Of a stretch of 64,000 nt of DNA, positions 36,941 to 45,517 are shown in pieces (the first letter of the stretch is position 1; the number at the start of each line of letters is the position of its first letter). The DNA is taken from contig JBFWUB010000020.1 of NCBI GenBank assembly GCA_050247515.1, positions 12,957 to 76,956 of the forward strand. Direction: 5' to 3'. The DNA is from RAM1 sp050247515. GTDB lineage: Bacteria; Pseudomonadota; Gammaproteobacteria; Burkholderiales; Burkholderiaceae_C. A program made the position numbers and the translations under genes. Below the pieces are notes generated by a model. That model did not search any database, was not told the origin of the DNA, and was given only the letters and a program-made list of their open reading frames with translations.

Positions 36941-38176
36941 TCAGCCCGGGCGCTTCATCTGGCAGCTGGTGGGCGTGCTGGCGACGTAGGGTTCCATCTG
37001 CTTGATCGGCACGAAGCCGTAGCCCGTGTTTTCCACGCTGTAGGGGTACTTCTTGTCGTTCTTCTGCCACTTGGTGACGTACATGGACTGCTGCAGCTGG
37101 TGGTCCGCCGCGCGCATGGTCACGTCCCCGGCAAAGCTCTTGACCGTCAGGCCCTCCAGGGCCTTGGCCACGGCCACCGGGTTGGTGGATTTGGCCTTGG
37201 CCATGGCGGCGCCCAGCAGGTTGACGCCGTTGTAGGTCGCCAGCGTGTAGTAGTCGTCGTTGAACTTCTTCTTGAAGTCTGCCGCCATCTGGCCGACTTC
37301 GCCGGGCTGGTTGGAGTGACCGTAGGCGATCACGTAGACCTCGGAGTCACCGCCGGCGGCCAGCGCCGTGGGCGTGCCGGTCACGCCGGCGTAGTAGGTG
37401 TACATCGGCACCTTCATGCCGGCGTCGTTCAGGGCCTTGACCAGCAGCGTCAGGTCGGCGCCCCAGTTGCCCGTGACGATGGTGTCGGCGCCGGACTGCT
37501 TGATCTTGGCCACATAGGGCGAGAAGTCCTTGACCTGGCCGATGGGGTGCAGGTCCTCGCCCACGATCTTCACGTCGGGGCGCTTGCGCGAGATGCCTTC
37601 CTTGAAGTACCTGGCGACCTGGTGGCCGTGCGAGTAGTTCTGGTTCAGCAGGTAAACGTTCTTGACCTTGGGCTGGTCCTTCATGAAGGAGGTCAGCGCC
37701 TCCATCTTCATGGTGGTGTCGGCGTCCAGGCGGAAGTGCCAGTAGTCGCACTTCTCGTTGGTCAGGGCCGGGTCCACGGCGGCGTAGTTCAGGTAGATGA
37801 CTTCCTTGCCGGGGTTGCGTGCATTGTGCTTGGACACGGCGTCCAGGATCGCGGCGGCGGCGCCCGAGCCGTTGCCCTGGGTGACGTAACGGATGCCCTG
37901 GTCGATGGCCGCCTTCAGCGTGTTCAGGCTTTCCTGCGGGGAGCCCTTGTTGTCAAAGCCCACGACCTCGAATTTCACGCCCGCGGGGTTCTTGGCACCG
38001 GACAGCTGCTCGGCCGCGAACTGCCAGCTCTTGAGCTGGTTCTGGCCCACGTTGGCAAACGGTCCGGACAGCGGGTCCATAAAGGCGATCTTGACGGTCT
38101 CGCCCTTCTGGGCAAATGCAGCGCCCGCGACCAGCAGGAAGGCGGATGCGGCGACGGCTTTGACGGCAAATTTCAT
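36941..38176 (-). CDS. livK: Branched-chain amino-acid type ABC transporter substrate-binding protein
   Basis: 411 residues from ATG 38176 (GGAGACACC just upstream). Signal peptide (MKFAVKAVAASAFLLVAGAAFA) with cleavage before QKGE. Mature part is a type I periplasmic-binding fold (VKIAFMDPLSGPFANVGQNQ; TYNGVNLLGAAMAKA). First gene of the livKHMGF run. The ligand may be an amino acid, amide or aromatic acid; the family is broad. Confidence 0.93.
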   Translation of the reverse strand: MKFAVKAVAASAFLLVAGAAFAQKGETVKIAFMDPLSGPFANVGQNQLKSWQFAAEQLSGAKNPAGVKFEVVGFDNKGSPQESLNTLKAAIDQGIRYVTQGNGSGAAAAILDAVSKHNARNPGKEVIYLNYAAVDPALTNEKCDYWHFRLDADTTMKMEALTSFMKDQPKVKNVYLLNQNYSHGHQVARYFKEGISRKRPDVKIVGEDLHPIGQVKDFSPYVAKIKQSGADTIVTGNWGADLTLLVKALNDAGMKVPMYTYYAGVTGTPTALAAGGDSEVYVIAYGHSNQPGEVGQMAADFKKKFNDDYYTLATYNGVNLLGAAMAKAKSTNPVAVAKALEGLTVKSFAGDVTMRAADHQLQQSMYVTKWQKNDKKYPYSVENTGYGFVPIKQMEPYVASTPTSCQMKRPG

Positions 38177-38335
38177 TGGTGTCTCCATGGTTGACTGACA
38201 GAGCGCAGGGTAAAGGTTTTTGTGCAGTGCAGCGCTCAGGGATTGCCCCTAAACACGGGCGTTTCTATCGCCCATGTGACAGTGGCAAAGTGGTGCGCGG
38301 CTGCTGCGCGGTGGTCGGTGTTCTGCAGTGCAGCT

Positions 38336-39967
38336 TCAAAGCCCCGGCAGCTTGTAGTCCTTGAGCATTTCCCGCAAGCGGGTCTTGAGCATCTTGCCCG
38401 TGGCGCCCAGCGGAATTGCCTCAACGAAGACCACGTCGTCGGGCACCTGCCACTTGGCCACGGCCTTGCCCTTGTAGAACTCCAGCAACTCTTCTTTCGT
38501 CACTTCAGCGCCGGGCTTCTTCACCACGGCCACGATGGGCCGCTCGTCCCACTTGGGGTGCGGCATGCCCACGCAGGCCGCCATGGCCACCGCCGGATGC
38601 GCGACGGCGATGTTCTCGATGTCGATCGAGCTGATCCATTCGCCGCCGGACTTGATCACGTCCTTGCTGCGGTCGGTGATCTGCATGTAGCCGTCAGGGT
38701 CAATGGTGGCGACGTCGCCCGTGGGGAACCAGCCGTCTTTCAGCGGGTCGCCGCCCTCGCCCTTGAAGTATTCGCGCACGATCCAGGGGCCCTTGACGTA
38801 CAGGTCGCCGAAGGCCTTGCCGTCCCACGGCAGTTCGCGGCCGTCGTCGCCCACGATCTTCATGTCCACGCCAAAGATGGCCCGACCCTGCTTGAGGCGG
38901 ATCTTCATCCTGTCGGCCTCGGACATCGTGAGGTGCTTGTTCTTCAGCGTGCACAGCGTGCCCAGCGGGCTCATCTCGGTCATGCCCCAGGCATGCAGCA
39001 CTTCCACGCCGTAGTCGTCGTTGAAGGCGGTGATCATGGCCGGCGGGCAGGCCGAGCCGCCGATGACGGTGCGCCTGAGCGTGGAAAAGCGCAGGTTGTT
39101 GGGCTTCATGTGCCCCAAAAGCATCTGCCACACGGTGGGCACGCCGGCGGCGTAGCTGACGTTCTCGGCCTCGATCAGCTCGTACACCGACTTGCCGTCC
39201 AGCGCCGGGCCGGGGAACACCAGTTTGGCGCCGGTGAGCGCGGCCGAATACGGAATGCCCCAGGCATTGACGTGGAACATGGGCACCACGGGCAGGATGG
39301 AGTCGCGCGCCGACAGGCACATGACGTCGGGCAGCGCCGCCGCGTAGGCGTGCAGGATGGTCGAGCGGTGGCTGTACAGCGCGGCCTTGGGGTTGCCGGT
39401 GGTGCCGCTGGTGTAGCACATGCTGGACGCCGAGTTCTCGTCAAAGCTGGGCCAGGCATAGCTTTCAGGCTGTTGGCCCAGCAGGGCCTCGTAGCTCAGC
39501 AGGTTGGGGATGCCGCTGTCGGCGGGCAGCTTGCCGGCGTCGCACAGCGCCACCCAGTGCCTCACCGTGGTGCAGCGCGCATGAACAGCCTGCACGATGG
39601 GCAGGAAGCTCAGGTCAAAGAACAGCACCTGGTCTTCGGCATGGTTGGCGATCCAGACGATCTGGTCGGGGTGCAGGCGCGGGTTGATGGTGTGCAGCAC
39701 GCGGCCCGAACCACTGACACCAAAGTACAACTCCAGGTGGCGGTAGCCATTCCAGGCCAGCGTGGCCACGCGGTCGCCAAAGCCCAGCTTCAGGCCGTCC
39801 AGCGCATTGGCCACCTGGCGCGAACGCGCCGCCACGTCGCGCCAGGTGTAGCGGTGAAGGTCGCCTTCCACCCGGCGCGAGACGATTTCCGCGTCGCCGT
39901 GGTGGCGCTCGGCGAAATCGATCAGCGACGAAATCAGCAGCGGTTGGCTTTGCATCAAACCCAGCAT
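38336..39967 (-). CDS. Acyl-CoA ligase (AMP-forming), medium/long-chain type
   Basis: 543 residues from ATG 39967 (AAGGAG eight bases upstream). ANL-family motifs: YTSGTTGNPKAALYSH (ATP-binding P-loop), HAWGMTEMSPLG, GWFPTGDVATIDPDGYMQI, and a C-terminal GKMLKTRLRE with the catalytic lysine region. It activates a fatty or related acid as the acyl-CoA. It lies upstream of livK by 159 bp on the same strand; a shared role in uptake and activation of an acid is possible. It resembles AlkK/DmdB-type ligases. Confidence 0.93.
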   Translation of the reverse strand: MLGLMQSQPLLISSLIDFAERHHGDAEIVSRRVEGDLHRYTWRDVAARSRQVANALDGLKLGFGDRVATLAWNGYRHLELYFGVSGSGRVLHTINPRLHPDQIVWIANHAEDQVLFFDLSFLPIVQAVHARCTTVRHWVALCDAGKLPADSGIPNLLSYEALLGQQPESYAWPSFDENSASSMCYTSGTTGNPKAALYSHRSTILHAYAAALPDVMCLSARDSILPVVPMFHVNAWGIPYSAALTGAKLVFPGPALDGKSVYELIEAENVSYAAGVPTVWQMLLGHMKPNNLRFSTLRRTVIGGSACPPAMITAFNDDYGVEVLHAWGMTEMSPLGTLCTLKNKHLTMSEADRMKIRLKQGRAIFGVDMKIVGDDGRELPWDGKAFGDLYVKGPWIVREYFKGEGGDPLKDGWFPTGDVATIDPDGYMQITDRSKDVIKSGGEWISSIDIENIAVAHPAVAMAACVGMPHPKWDERPIVAVVKKPGAEVTKEELLEFYKGKAVAKWQVPDDVVFVEAIPLGATGKMLKTRLREMLKDYKLPGL

Positions 39968-40093
39968 GGGTACGGCTCCTTGGTGCGAAATGAATGACTG
40001 GAAAAACGCGGATTGTTCATTCTGCTGCACCGGCAGCGCAAGCGATGTCGTGTCGTGGACATTTGATCAGCGTTAACCCTAGTGCCAGCCGCC

Positions 40094-40170
40094 GCCGGGC
40101 CGCCCCAAGGCGGCTGCGGCCCCCTCGGGGGGCAGCGACCCACACGCAGGGGGAGGAGCGTGGGGGCCAT
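40094..40170. repeat. Dispersed intergenic repeat, copy 2
   Basis: Core GGGCCGCCCCAAG, GCGGCCCCCTCGGGGGGCAG and end GAGCGTGGGGG, the same blocks in the same order as at 21571-21645, with a stem CCCC/GGGG. Here it lies between the divergent acyl-CoA ligase and Crp/Fnr genes, right in front of the regulator (start 40191). Confidence 0.7.
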
Positions 40171-40190
40171 ACCTCGTCGACAATCGCCCC

Positions 40191-40847
40191 ATGTTTGCCG
40201 ACATCAGCCGCCCCGCCACGCAGTTCCTGAACAGCCAGCCCTGGTATGTCGCCCTGTGCGCCGACATGCAGGCGCGCGTGGCGCAGCGGGTCACGCTGCA
40301 ATCGGCGGCCAAGGGCCAGGTCATGCTGCATTCGGGCGCGCCGGTGCAGGGCTGGCACGCCGTGCTGTCGGGCCTGGTCAAGCTGCAAAGCCAGTCGGAC
40401 CAGGGCCGGCTGTCGGTATTCCTGGGCGTGCAGGCGGGCGACTGGTTCGGCGAAGGCTCGGCGCTGAAGAGCGAGCCGCGCCGCTACGACGTGGTGGCCC
40501 TGCGCGACACGCAGCTGCTGTGCCTGCCGCGGGAGGAATTCGATGCGCTGCGTGCCAGCAGTCTGGCGTTCAGCCAGTTTCTGGTGGCGCACCTGAACCT
40601 GCGCCTGGGCCAGGCCATGGCCATCATCGAGGCCGGGCGCATCCGCTCGCCCGAGCAGCGCGTGGCGCTGTACCTGGGCCAGCTGTTCTGGCCCGGCCAG
40701 CGCCGGCTGAACCTGTCGCAGGAAGAGCTGGGCCACCTGATCGGCCTGTCGCGCCAGACGGTGAACAAGGTCCTCAAGACATTTGAACGGCGCGCGCTGG
40801 TGTCGCTGGAATTTGGCCGCATCGGCATCCTGGACGAGCGGGCCTGA
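40191..40847 (+). CDS. Crp/Fnr family transcriptional regulator
   Basis: 218 residues. N-terminal cyclic-nucleotide-binding-like beta-roll (VQGWHAVLSGLVKLQS, GDWFGEGSAL) and a C-terminal winged helix-turn-helix (LSQEELGHLIGLSRQTVNKVL). It lacks an N-terminal Fnr-type four-cysteine cluster, so it is not an oxygen-sensing FNR; the effector is unknown. Divergent from the acyl-CoA ligase, which it may regulate. Confidence 0.88.
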   Translation: MFADISRPATQFLNSQPWYVALCADMQARVAQRVTLQSAAKGQVMLHSGAPVQGWHAVLSGLVKLQSQSDQGRLSVFLGVQAGDWFGEGSALKSEPRRYDVVALRDTQLLCLPREEFDALRASSLAFSQFLVAHLNLRLGQAMAIIEAGRIRSPEQRVALYLGQLFWPGQRRLNLSQEELGHLIGLSRQTVNKVLKTFERRALVSLEFGRIGILDERA

Positions 40848-40884
40848 CCGCGGTGGCCTTCCAGCCCGCGGACGCGGCTGGCGA

Positions 40885-42051
40885 TCAGGACGCCAGCGGC
40901 TTGAAGTAAAGCGTGACGGTGGTGCCCTGCCCCACCTGCGACTGGATCTGGATCGCACCGCCGGCGGCCTGCATCACGCGCTGGCAGAACATCAGGCCCA
41001 TGCCGTTGCCGCCGCTGTCCGCGCGCGTGGTCACGGGCTCATGGGTCAGGCGCGCCAGCACGTCAGGCGGTATGCCGGGGCCGTTGTCGGCAAATCGCAT
41101 CCAGGGCCGGGCAAGGCCTTCGCCTGTCGCGCCGTCCTGGCCCACGGTGATGCAAAGCCGCGCGCCGTCCTGGCCGCGCAGCGCCAGCAGCGCGTTCTTG
41201 GTTACCGTGCACAGCACCAGGTACAGCAGGTCACGCCGGCCGGGCAGCTGGAAATCGGATTCAACCTGGCTGCTCACACAGCTGCGTTCGTTGTCCTCAA
41301 AGGGGAACTCGTCCAGCAGCGCCGTGACCAGGCCGCTGGCGCTGACGGTCTGGGGCAGCGCGCCCGGGTAGGCGTCGCGCGCCGACTGCACGAAGGTGGA
41401 CACCAGTGACTGGCAGTACAGCGCGGCGCGCCCCGCCCTTTGCAGCGCGCCCGCCAGTTGGCCCGGGCGGTCCTCGCTGAATTGCGCCACGCCCGGCGGG
41501 CTGTCCGGGCCGGGGGGCTGGTAGCGGTCGGCCACCGACCCGACAAAGCCGCGGATGGTGCCCAGCGGTGTGTTGAGCTCATGCGCCAGGAAGCCCAGCG
41601 TCTCGCGCAGGGCCGACACCCGGCCTTCGTTCAGGGCGCGCTCAAACGACTGCGCGCGGTGCAGCGCCAGTGCCTCGCGCAAGGCTTCGCGTGTGAGGGT
41701 GTCGTCCAGCGGCTTTTCCAGGATGCGCAGTACCTTGCCCTGGTTGACGGCGGCGATGGCCACGTCCTTTTCCGCATAGGCCGTGGCCAGCAGGCGGATC
41801 AGGTGGCGGTGCTCGCGCTGCACCGTGCGCAGCAGCTTCATGCCGTCGCGCTCCGGCATGCGGTAATCGGTGACCAGCACGGCGAATTCATGCTCGCGCT
41901 GGCTGAGCACCGACAGCGCCTCGCCCGCGCCATCGGCGGTGACGATGGTGAATTCGTCGCCAAAGGCCCGCGCAAACCATTTGCGCGAGGTGGCCTCGTC
42001 GTCCACGAACAGGATGGCGCGGGGTTCGTGCAGCGATTCAGGTGCGAGCAT
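40885..42051 (-). CDS. Response regulator-histidine kinase fusion (PhcR-like), quorum module B
   Basis: 388 residues from ATG 42051. REC domain first (ILFVDDEATSRKWF, phosphoacceptor Asp62 in VTDYRMPERDG, Lys113 in LEKP), then a HisKA-like helix with FLAHELNTPLGTIRGFVGS (His157), then HATPase (KNALLAL with Asn286, ADNGPGIPPD, MGLMFCQRVM). This REC-kinase order resembles PhcR of Ralstonia, which partners a membrane sensor kinase. It follows the hybrid kinase by 34 bp on the same strand. It could receive phosphate from that kinase and pass it on. No DNA-binding domain. Confidence 0.82.
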   Translation of the reverse strand: MLAPESLHEPRAILFVDDEATSRKWFARAFGDEFTIVTADGAGEALSVLSQREHEFAVLVTDYRMPERDGMKLLRTVQREHRHLIRLLATAYAEKDVAIAAVNQGKVLRILEKPLDDTLTREALREALALHRAQSFERALNEGRVSALRETLGFLAHELNTPLGTIRGFVGSVADRYQPPGPDSPPGVAQFSEDRPGQLAGALQRAGRAALYCQSLVSTFVQSARDAYPGALPQTVSASGLVTALLDEFPFEDNERSCVSSQVESDFQLPGRRDLLYLVLCTVTKNALLALRGQDGARLCITVGQDGATGEGLARPWMRFADNGPGIPPDVLARLTHEPVTTRADSGGNGMGLMFCQRVMQAAGGAIQIQSQVGQGTTVTLYFKPLAS

Positions 42052-42085
42052 GGGATTCAATCGCGGTGAGTTCGGTGAATGCGTT

Positions 42086-44575
42086 TCAGGCGGCGCCCAG
42101 GCCCGGCATGCCCTGCGCGTAATGGCGCAGCGCGCCCTCCGTGCGCATGGCCAGCGCGCGGATTTCCAGCGGCCAGTCATCTCCGCCGGGCCAGCGCCTG
42201 GCCTCGACCATCGGCACATAGTAGCTGCGCACGCGCTGGTACAGCGCCGCCGCGCCGGCCTCGCCGCTCATGCCCAGCAGCGAATGCAGGGTATCCAGGC
42301 CAGCTTCCAGGTCGCCCTGGGCCACGGCTTCATCCAGCCGGTCCACCAGGCGCGCCATCTCGGGCAGGTAGTCACCCAGCAGCTCGTCGATCATGCCCAG
42401 GCGCTGGTAATTTCCAAGCCGGCGCGCGTCCAGCAGGTCGTCGATGGTGCCGGCCGGGGCCAGCGGGCCCTGCGTGACGGGCCGCACGGCGCGCCCCGTG
42501 AGCCGGCACAGCAACGCGTACAGCAAGGCCACGTCCACTGGCTTGGTGATGAAATCGCTCATGCCGGCCTCGCGGGCGGCGTTCACCGTGATGGCATCCG
42601 AATGGGCCGTCAGGGCGATGATGGGCAGGTTGGCAAACACCGGCGCGTTGGCGCGGATCGCGCGCGCCGTTTCCAGGCCATTCATGCCGGGCATGTTGAT
42701 GTCCATGATCAGCGCGTCCCAGTGCGCGCGGCTGGCCAGGCAGTCCAGCACTTCGCGCCCGTGGCTGGCCTCCACCACTTCGGCCCCGGCATGGCGCAAA
42801 TGCACCGCCACGGCCTTGCGGTTCCAGGCGCTGTCATCCGCCAGCAGCACGGTGCAGCCGGCCAGCAGGTCGGTGCCCACCGCCGCGGCCGGGCGCTCCA
42901 GCGCCTGACTCAGCGCCCGCACCAGCACGAGCTGGTCGCTGGGTTTGCCCACAAACCCGTCGATGCCCGCCTTGCGGACCTTGACGCTGGCCACGTGGGC
43001 GGGTTCGCTGGTGTGGGCCACCAGGGCGACGTGACGATTGGCCGGCGCCGCGCCCTGGCGGATATGCCCGGCCAGGGCGTAACCGTCCATGACCGGCATG
43101 TTCAGGTCCAGCAGCACGACGTCATAGCGTTCGCGCGCCAGCATCTGCAGGGCGCGGTGACCATCGGCGGCCTCATCCAGCGTGGCGCCCAGCGGCGCCA
43201 GCTTGTGGCGCGTGGTCAGGCGCACGGCGGCGTCGTCATCCACCAGCAGGATGCGCCGGCCCCGCAGCACGCCGCGCGCCTGCGCCAGCGCGGCGGCGTG
43301 GCTGGCCTGGGCATCGGCCTGCGCCACGGGGGGAAAGCTCAGCGCAAATTCCGTGAACTCGCCGGGCACGGAAGCACATTCGATGCCCCCGCCAAAGGCC
43401 CGCATCACCCGCTGGCAATAGGCCAGGCCCAGCCCGGTGCCGCCGGATTTGCCCACGGAGCGAAACGGCTCGAACAGGCCTGGCAGCAGCTCGGGCGCAA
43501 TGCCCGGCCCGGTGTCGCGTACGCGAACCTGGTGCGGCTCAACGGTAATGGTCACGCGCGCGTCGGGGTACTGCGTCCGGTAATACAGGGCGTTCTTGAT
43601 CAGGTTGAACAGCACGAACAGGTAGGCCGTTTCGTCGCCGCGGAAGCTGAAATCCTCCACCACGTCCACCTGCACGCTGCGTCGGGCCTCGTCGTCCTCG
43701 TAGCTGTATTCCTGCACCGCCTTGCGCGTCGCCTCGGCCGCGGACAGGTGCGCAAAACCCTCGGTGTCCAGCGGCTTGGCATTCACCTCGTCCAGCGTCA
43801 TCGCGATCACCTGCAGGCCGCGGTTGACCGCGATCTCGCTTTCGGCCAGGTGGCGGTACAGCGCGTCCACCTCGCGCCCGCCCAGCGTCTGTGGCTGCGT
43901 GGACGCACCGGGCGCGGGCAGAGCCTGCTGGATGTCGTGCAGGCTGTGCTTGAGCCGGGACAGCGGATGGCGCATTTCGTGCGCGATGGAGCCGGCCAGC
44001 GCCTGCGTGGCGCGCAGCTTGCGCTCGGCGTCAATCTGCTCGGTGGAAAACTTGAACAGGTTGCCGCCAATGACGATGAGGATGAAGGCCGGCAACTGGG
44101 CGATCAGGTCCATGGGGATGCGCGGGTTGGGCGTGGTGGCCACATAGATGCCCACCGCCATGGCCGTGCCCGTCACCAGCATGACCAGGGTGTTGCGCCA
44201 GTCGGTCAGCAGGACGAGAAAGCACAGGGTGATGAAGGCGTTGGAGATGGCGGGGACGCCGCCGCCGCGCTGCAGGGCCACCAGCACCGTGAAACACGGC
44301 AGACAGTACAGCACCGCGAAGTATGAGTAACCGATGTAGTGCTTCCTGAGCTTGTGGGGCCAGAAATCCTTGAGCGCGAGCAGCGACAGCAGCACCACGG
44401 CCGTGCCCCGCAGTGCAATGTCGTCGAACAGCTGGGGATTGGGGCGAGTAAACCGTACAAAGTAAAAAGCTACCAGGGACAGCACACCCAGGTAGCCCAT
44501 GTACTTGAGCCGAGGCGGCCCATAGGCATGGTAGTCGCGGTAATGCGCGAACAGCCTTCCCCATATCGTTGTCAT
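42086..44575 (-). CDS. Hybrid histidine kinase with six-helix CqsS/PhcS-like sensor, module B
   Basis: 829 residues. Six predicted membrane helices (about residues 25-175) with almost no periplasmic domain, like CqsS/PhcS/LqsS sensors of small lipophilic signals. Then HisKA with SIAHEMRHPLSRLKH (His199), HATPase (VLFNLIKNALYY, RDTGPGIAPE, GTGLGLAYC), REC1 (Asp490 in LLDLNMP, Lys544), REC2 (Asp625 in IMDINMPG, Lys678), and an Hpt-like end (His764 in TLHSLLGMSGEAGA). Start overlaps the stop of the acyltransferase gene (ATGA). Clearly paralogous to the broken kinase 31022-33082, which has only one REC domain. Confidence 0.92.
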   Translation of the reverse strand: MTTIWGRLFAHYRDYHAYGPPRLKYMGYLGVLSLVAFYFVRFTRPNPQLFDDIALRGTAVVLLSLLALKDFWPHKLRKHYIGYSYFAVLYCLPCFTVLVALQRGGGVPAISNAFITLCFLVLLTDWRNTLVMLVTGTAMAVGIYVATTPNPRIPMDLIAQLPAFILIVIGGNLFKFSTEQIDAERKLRATQALAGSIAHEMRHPLSRLKHSLHDIQQALPAPGASTQPQTLGGREVDALYRHLAESEIAVNRGLQVIAMTLDEVNAKPLDTEGFAHLSAAEATRKAVQEYSYEDDEARRSVQVDVVEDFSFRGDETAYLFVLFNLIKNALYYRTQYPDARVTITVEPHQVRVRDTGPGIAPELLPGLFEPFRSVGKSGGTGLGLAYCQRVMRAFGGGIECASVPGEFTEFALSFPPVAQADAQASHAAALAQARGVLRGRRILLVDDDAAVRLTTRHKLAPLGATLDEAADGHRALQMLARERYDVVLLDLNMPVMDGYALAGHIRQGAAPANRHVALVAHTSEPAHVASVKVRKAGIDGFVGKPSDQLVLVRALSQALERPAAAVGTDLLAGCTVLLADDSAWNRKAVAVHLRHAGAEVVEASHGREVLDCLASRAHWDALIMDINMPGMNGLETARAIRANAPVFANLPIIALTAHSDAITVNAAREAGMSDFITKPVDVALLYALLCRLTGRAVRPVTQGPLAPAGTIDDLLDARRLGNYQRLGMIDELLGDYLPEMARLVDRLDEAVAQGDLEAGLDTLHSLLGMSGEAGAAALYQRVRSYYVPMVEARRWPGGDDWPLEIRALAMRTEGALRHYAQGMPGLGAA

Positions 44576-45248
44576 CCGTCCCCTCCCGATACGACGCTGG
44601 CGGACACAGCCAGCCGGACAGAGGCCACGTTACCATGAATCAGTGAATAGGACTCACCTTCCTTTTGCATCGCATCCCTCACCAGGACGGTGAAGCCGAA
44701 GCGGCGGTACAGGCGGCTGAGCACCGGGCTGCACGTGGCCAGGAAGTTCGCTGAAGGCGTGAGTTCAATGAAACGCATGAGGGTCAGGAAAAAGCAGGTC
44801 CTCAGCACTTCCGGCTTGGTCCGGTACTCGGGCGCCAGCACGAGGCGGCCTACTTCCCAGCCCTCGGCGTAAACGTCTGGCGGCAGCTGCGGCAGGCGCT
44901 GGAGGATGCCCTCGCACGGTGCCAGACCGAGGCCGATCGGAACCAGCCGGATGGTTCCGATGAATTGTCCGCGCCACTCAAAAGCCCCGACAAAACCAAA
45001 CTCGTCTCTTTTTTTTCGCGGGCTGCAAATTCCGGGTCCGACAGCGTCGTGCCCGGAAGCTGGATTTCCTGGCGCAGATGCTGAACCCGGGCGATCTCGC
45101 GCGGCGCCTGCAGGTGGCAAAACCGCAGTTCCCGGATATCGAGGTCACTGAACTCGTGAGGGGATGTCGCCACCGGCGCATGCGACAGGAAACCACCGTG
45201 AAAAGTGTGATGGCGTGGCGCCGATGATGGCGCGTGGACATGGCTCAT
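44572..45248 (-). pseudogene. Autoinducer-synthase-like acyltransferase, copy B, frameshifted at A8 tract
   Basis: Two overlapping frames are needed for a whole protein. From ATG 45248 the first 80 residues run to a coding-strand A8 tract (45009-45016); then the frame that continues the family (GFVGAFEWRGQFIGTIRLVP, WEVGRLVLAPEYR, LSRLYRRFGF, SYSLIHGN) is the one reached by one extra A or a -1 slip. The joined product is 225 residues, close to copy A's 222. Without the shift the product is a 132-residue fragment. The stop overlaps the kinase start (ATGA). Either a slippage/frameshift gene, a recent mutation or a homopolymer sequencing error. Confidence 0.75.
45009..45016 (-). other. A8 homopolymer at the frameshift of copy B acyltransferase
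   Basis: On the coding strand the codons read GAA AAA AAA GAG in frame 0. A ribosomal -1 slip on this run, or a nine-A tract, gives AGA GAC GAG, exactly the frame that encodes the rest of the enzyme. Such A-rich runs are known slippery sites in bacteria (dnaX-type A AAA AAG). No downstream stem-loop was checked by computation. Confidence 0.6.
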
Positions 45249-45517
45249 GACGTACCTCCCGTATCTGACCTGAATCTAGCGGCTTCACGTTGCGGTGGCA
45301 TCAGGAAATTGCTTAACCCAACGGTATGCGCGCGGTTTTGACGATGGTATTTTGTTGTGAATTAGTACCATTGAATCATTTGTTTGAATAAATTCGTAAT
45401 TTAAGAATACTTTTAAACTAATATAAAGCTCGTTCCGGCTGGCACCGGGATTGCGTTGTCCGGCCGTCGGCAAAGGGGTGCGATGGCGCATCACCATCCA
45501 ATCAGGGGGAATGAGGG
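45249..45517. promoter_or_regulatory. AT-rich divergent intergenic region between copy B acyltransferase and tpsB
   Basis: 269 bp with no gene. About 45340-45430 is strikingly AT-rich compared with the rest of the window (runs such as TTAAGAATACTTTTAAACTA), which is typical of promoters and of silencer (H-NS/MvaT-like) targets. It probably holds promoters for both the secretion locus and the signalling operon. I could not assign -35/-10 boxes with confidence; a TTGTTT (45380-45385) followed 17 bp later by AAGAAT is one weak candidate. Confidence 0.5.

Noticed and set aside
38257..38273. GGGCG/CGCCC inverted repeat between livK and the acyl-CoA ligase as terminator
   Set aside because: Only a five-bp core stem and no T-tract; could be random in GC-rich sequence.
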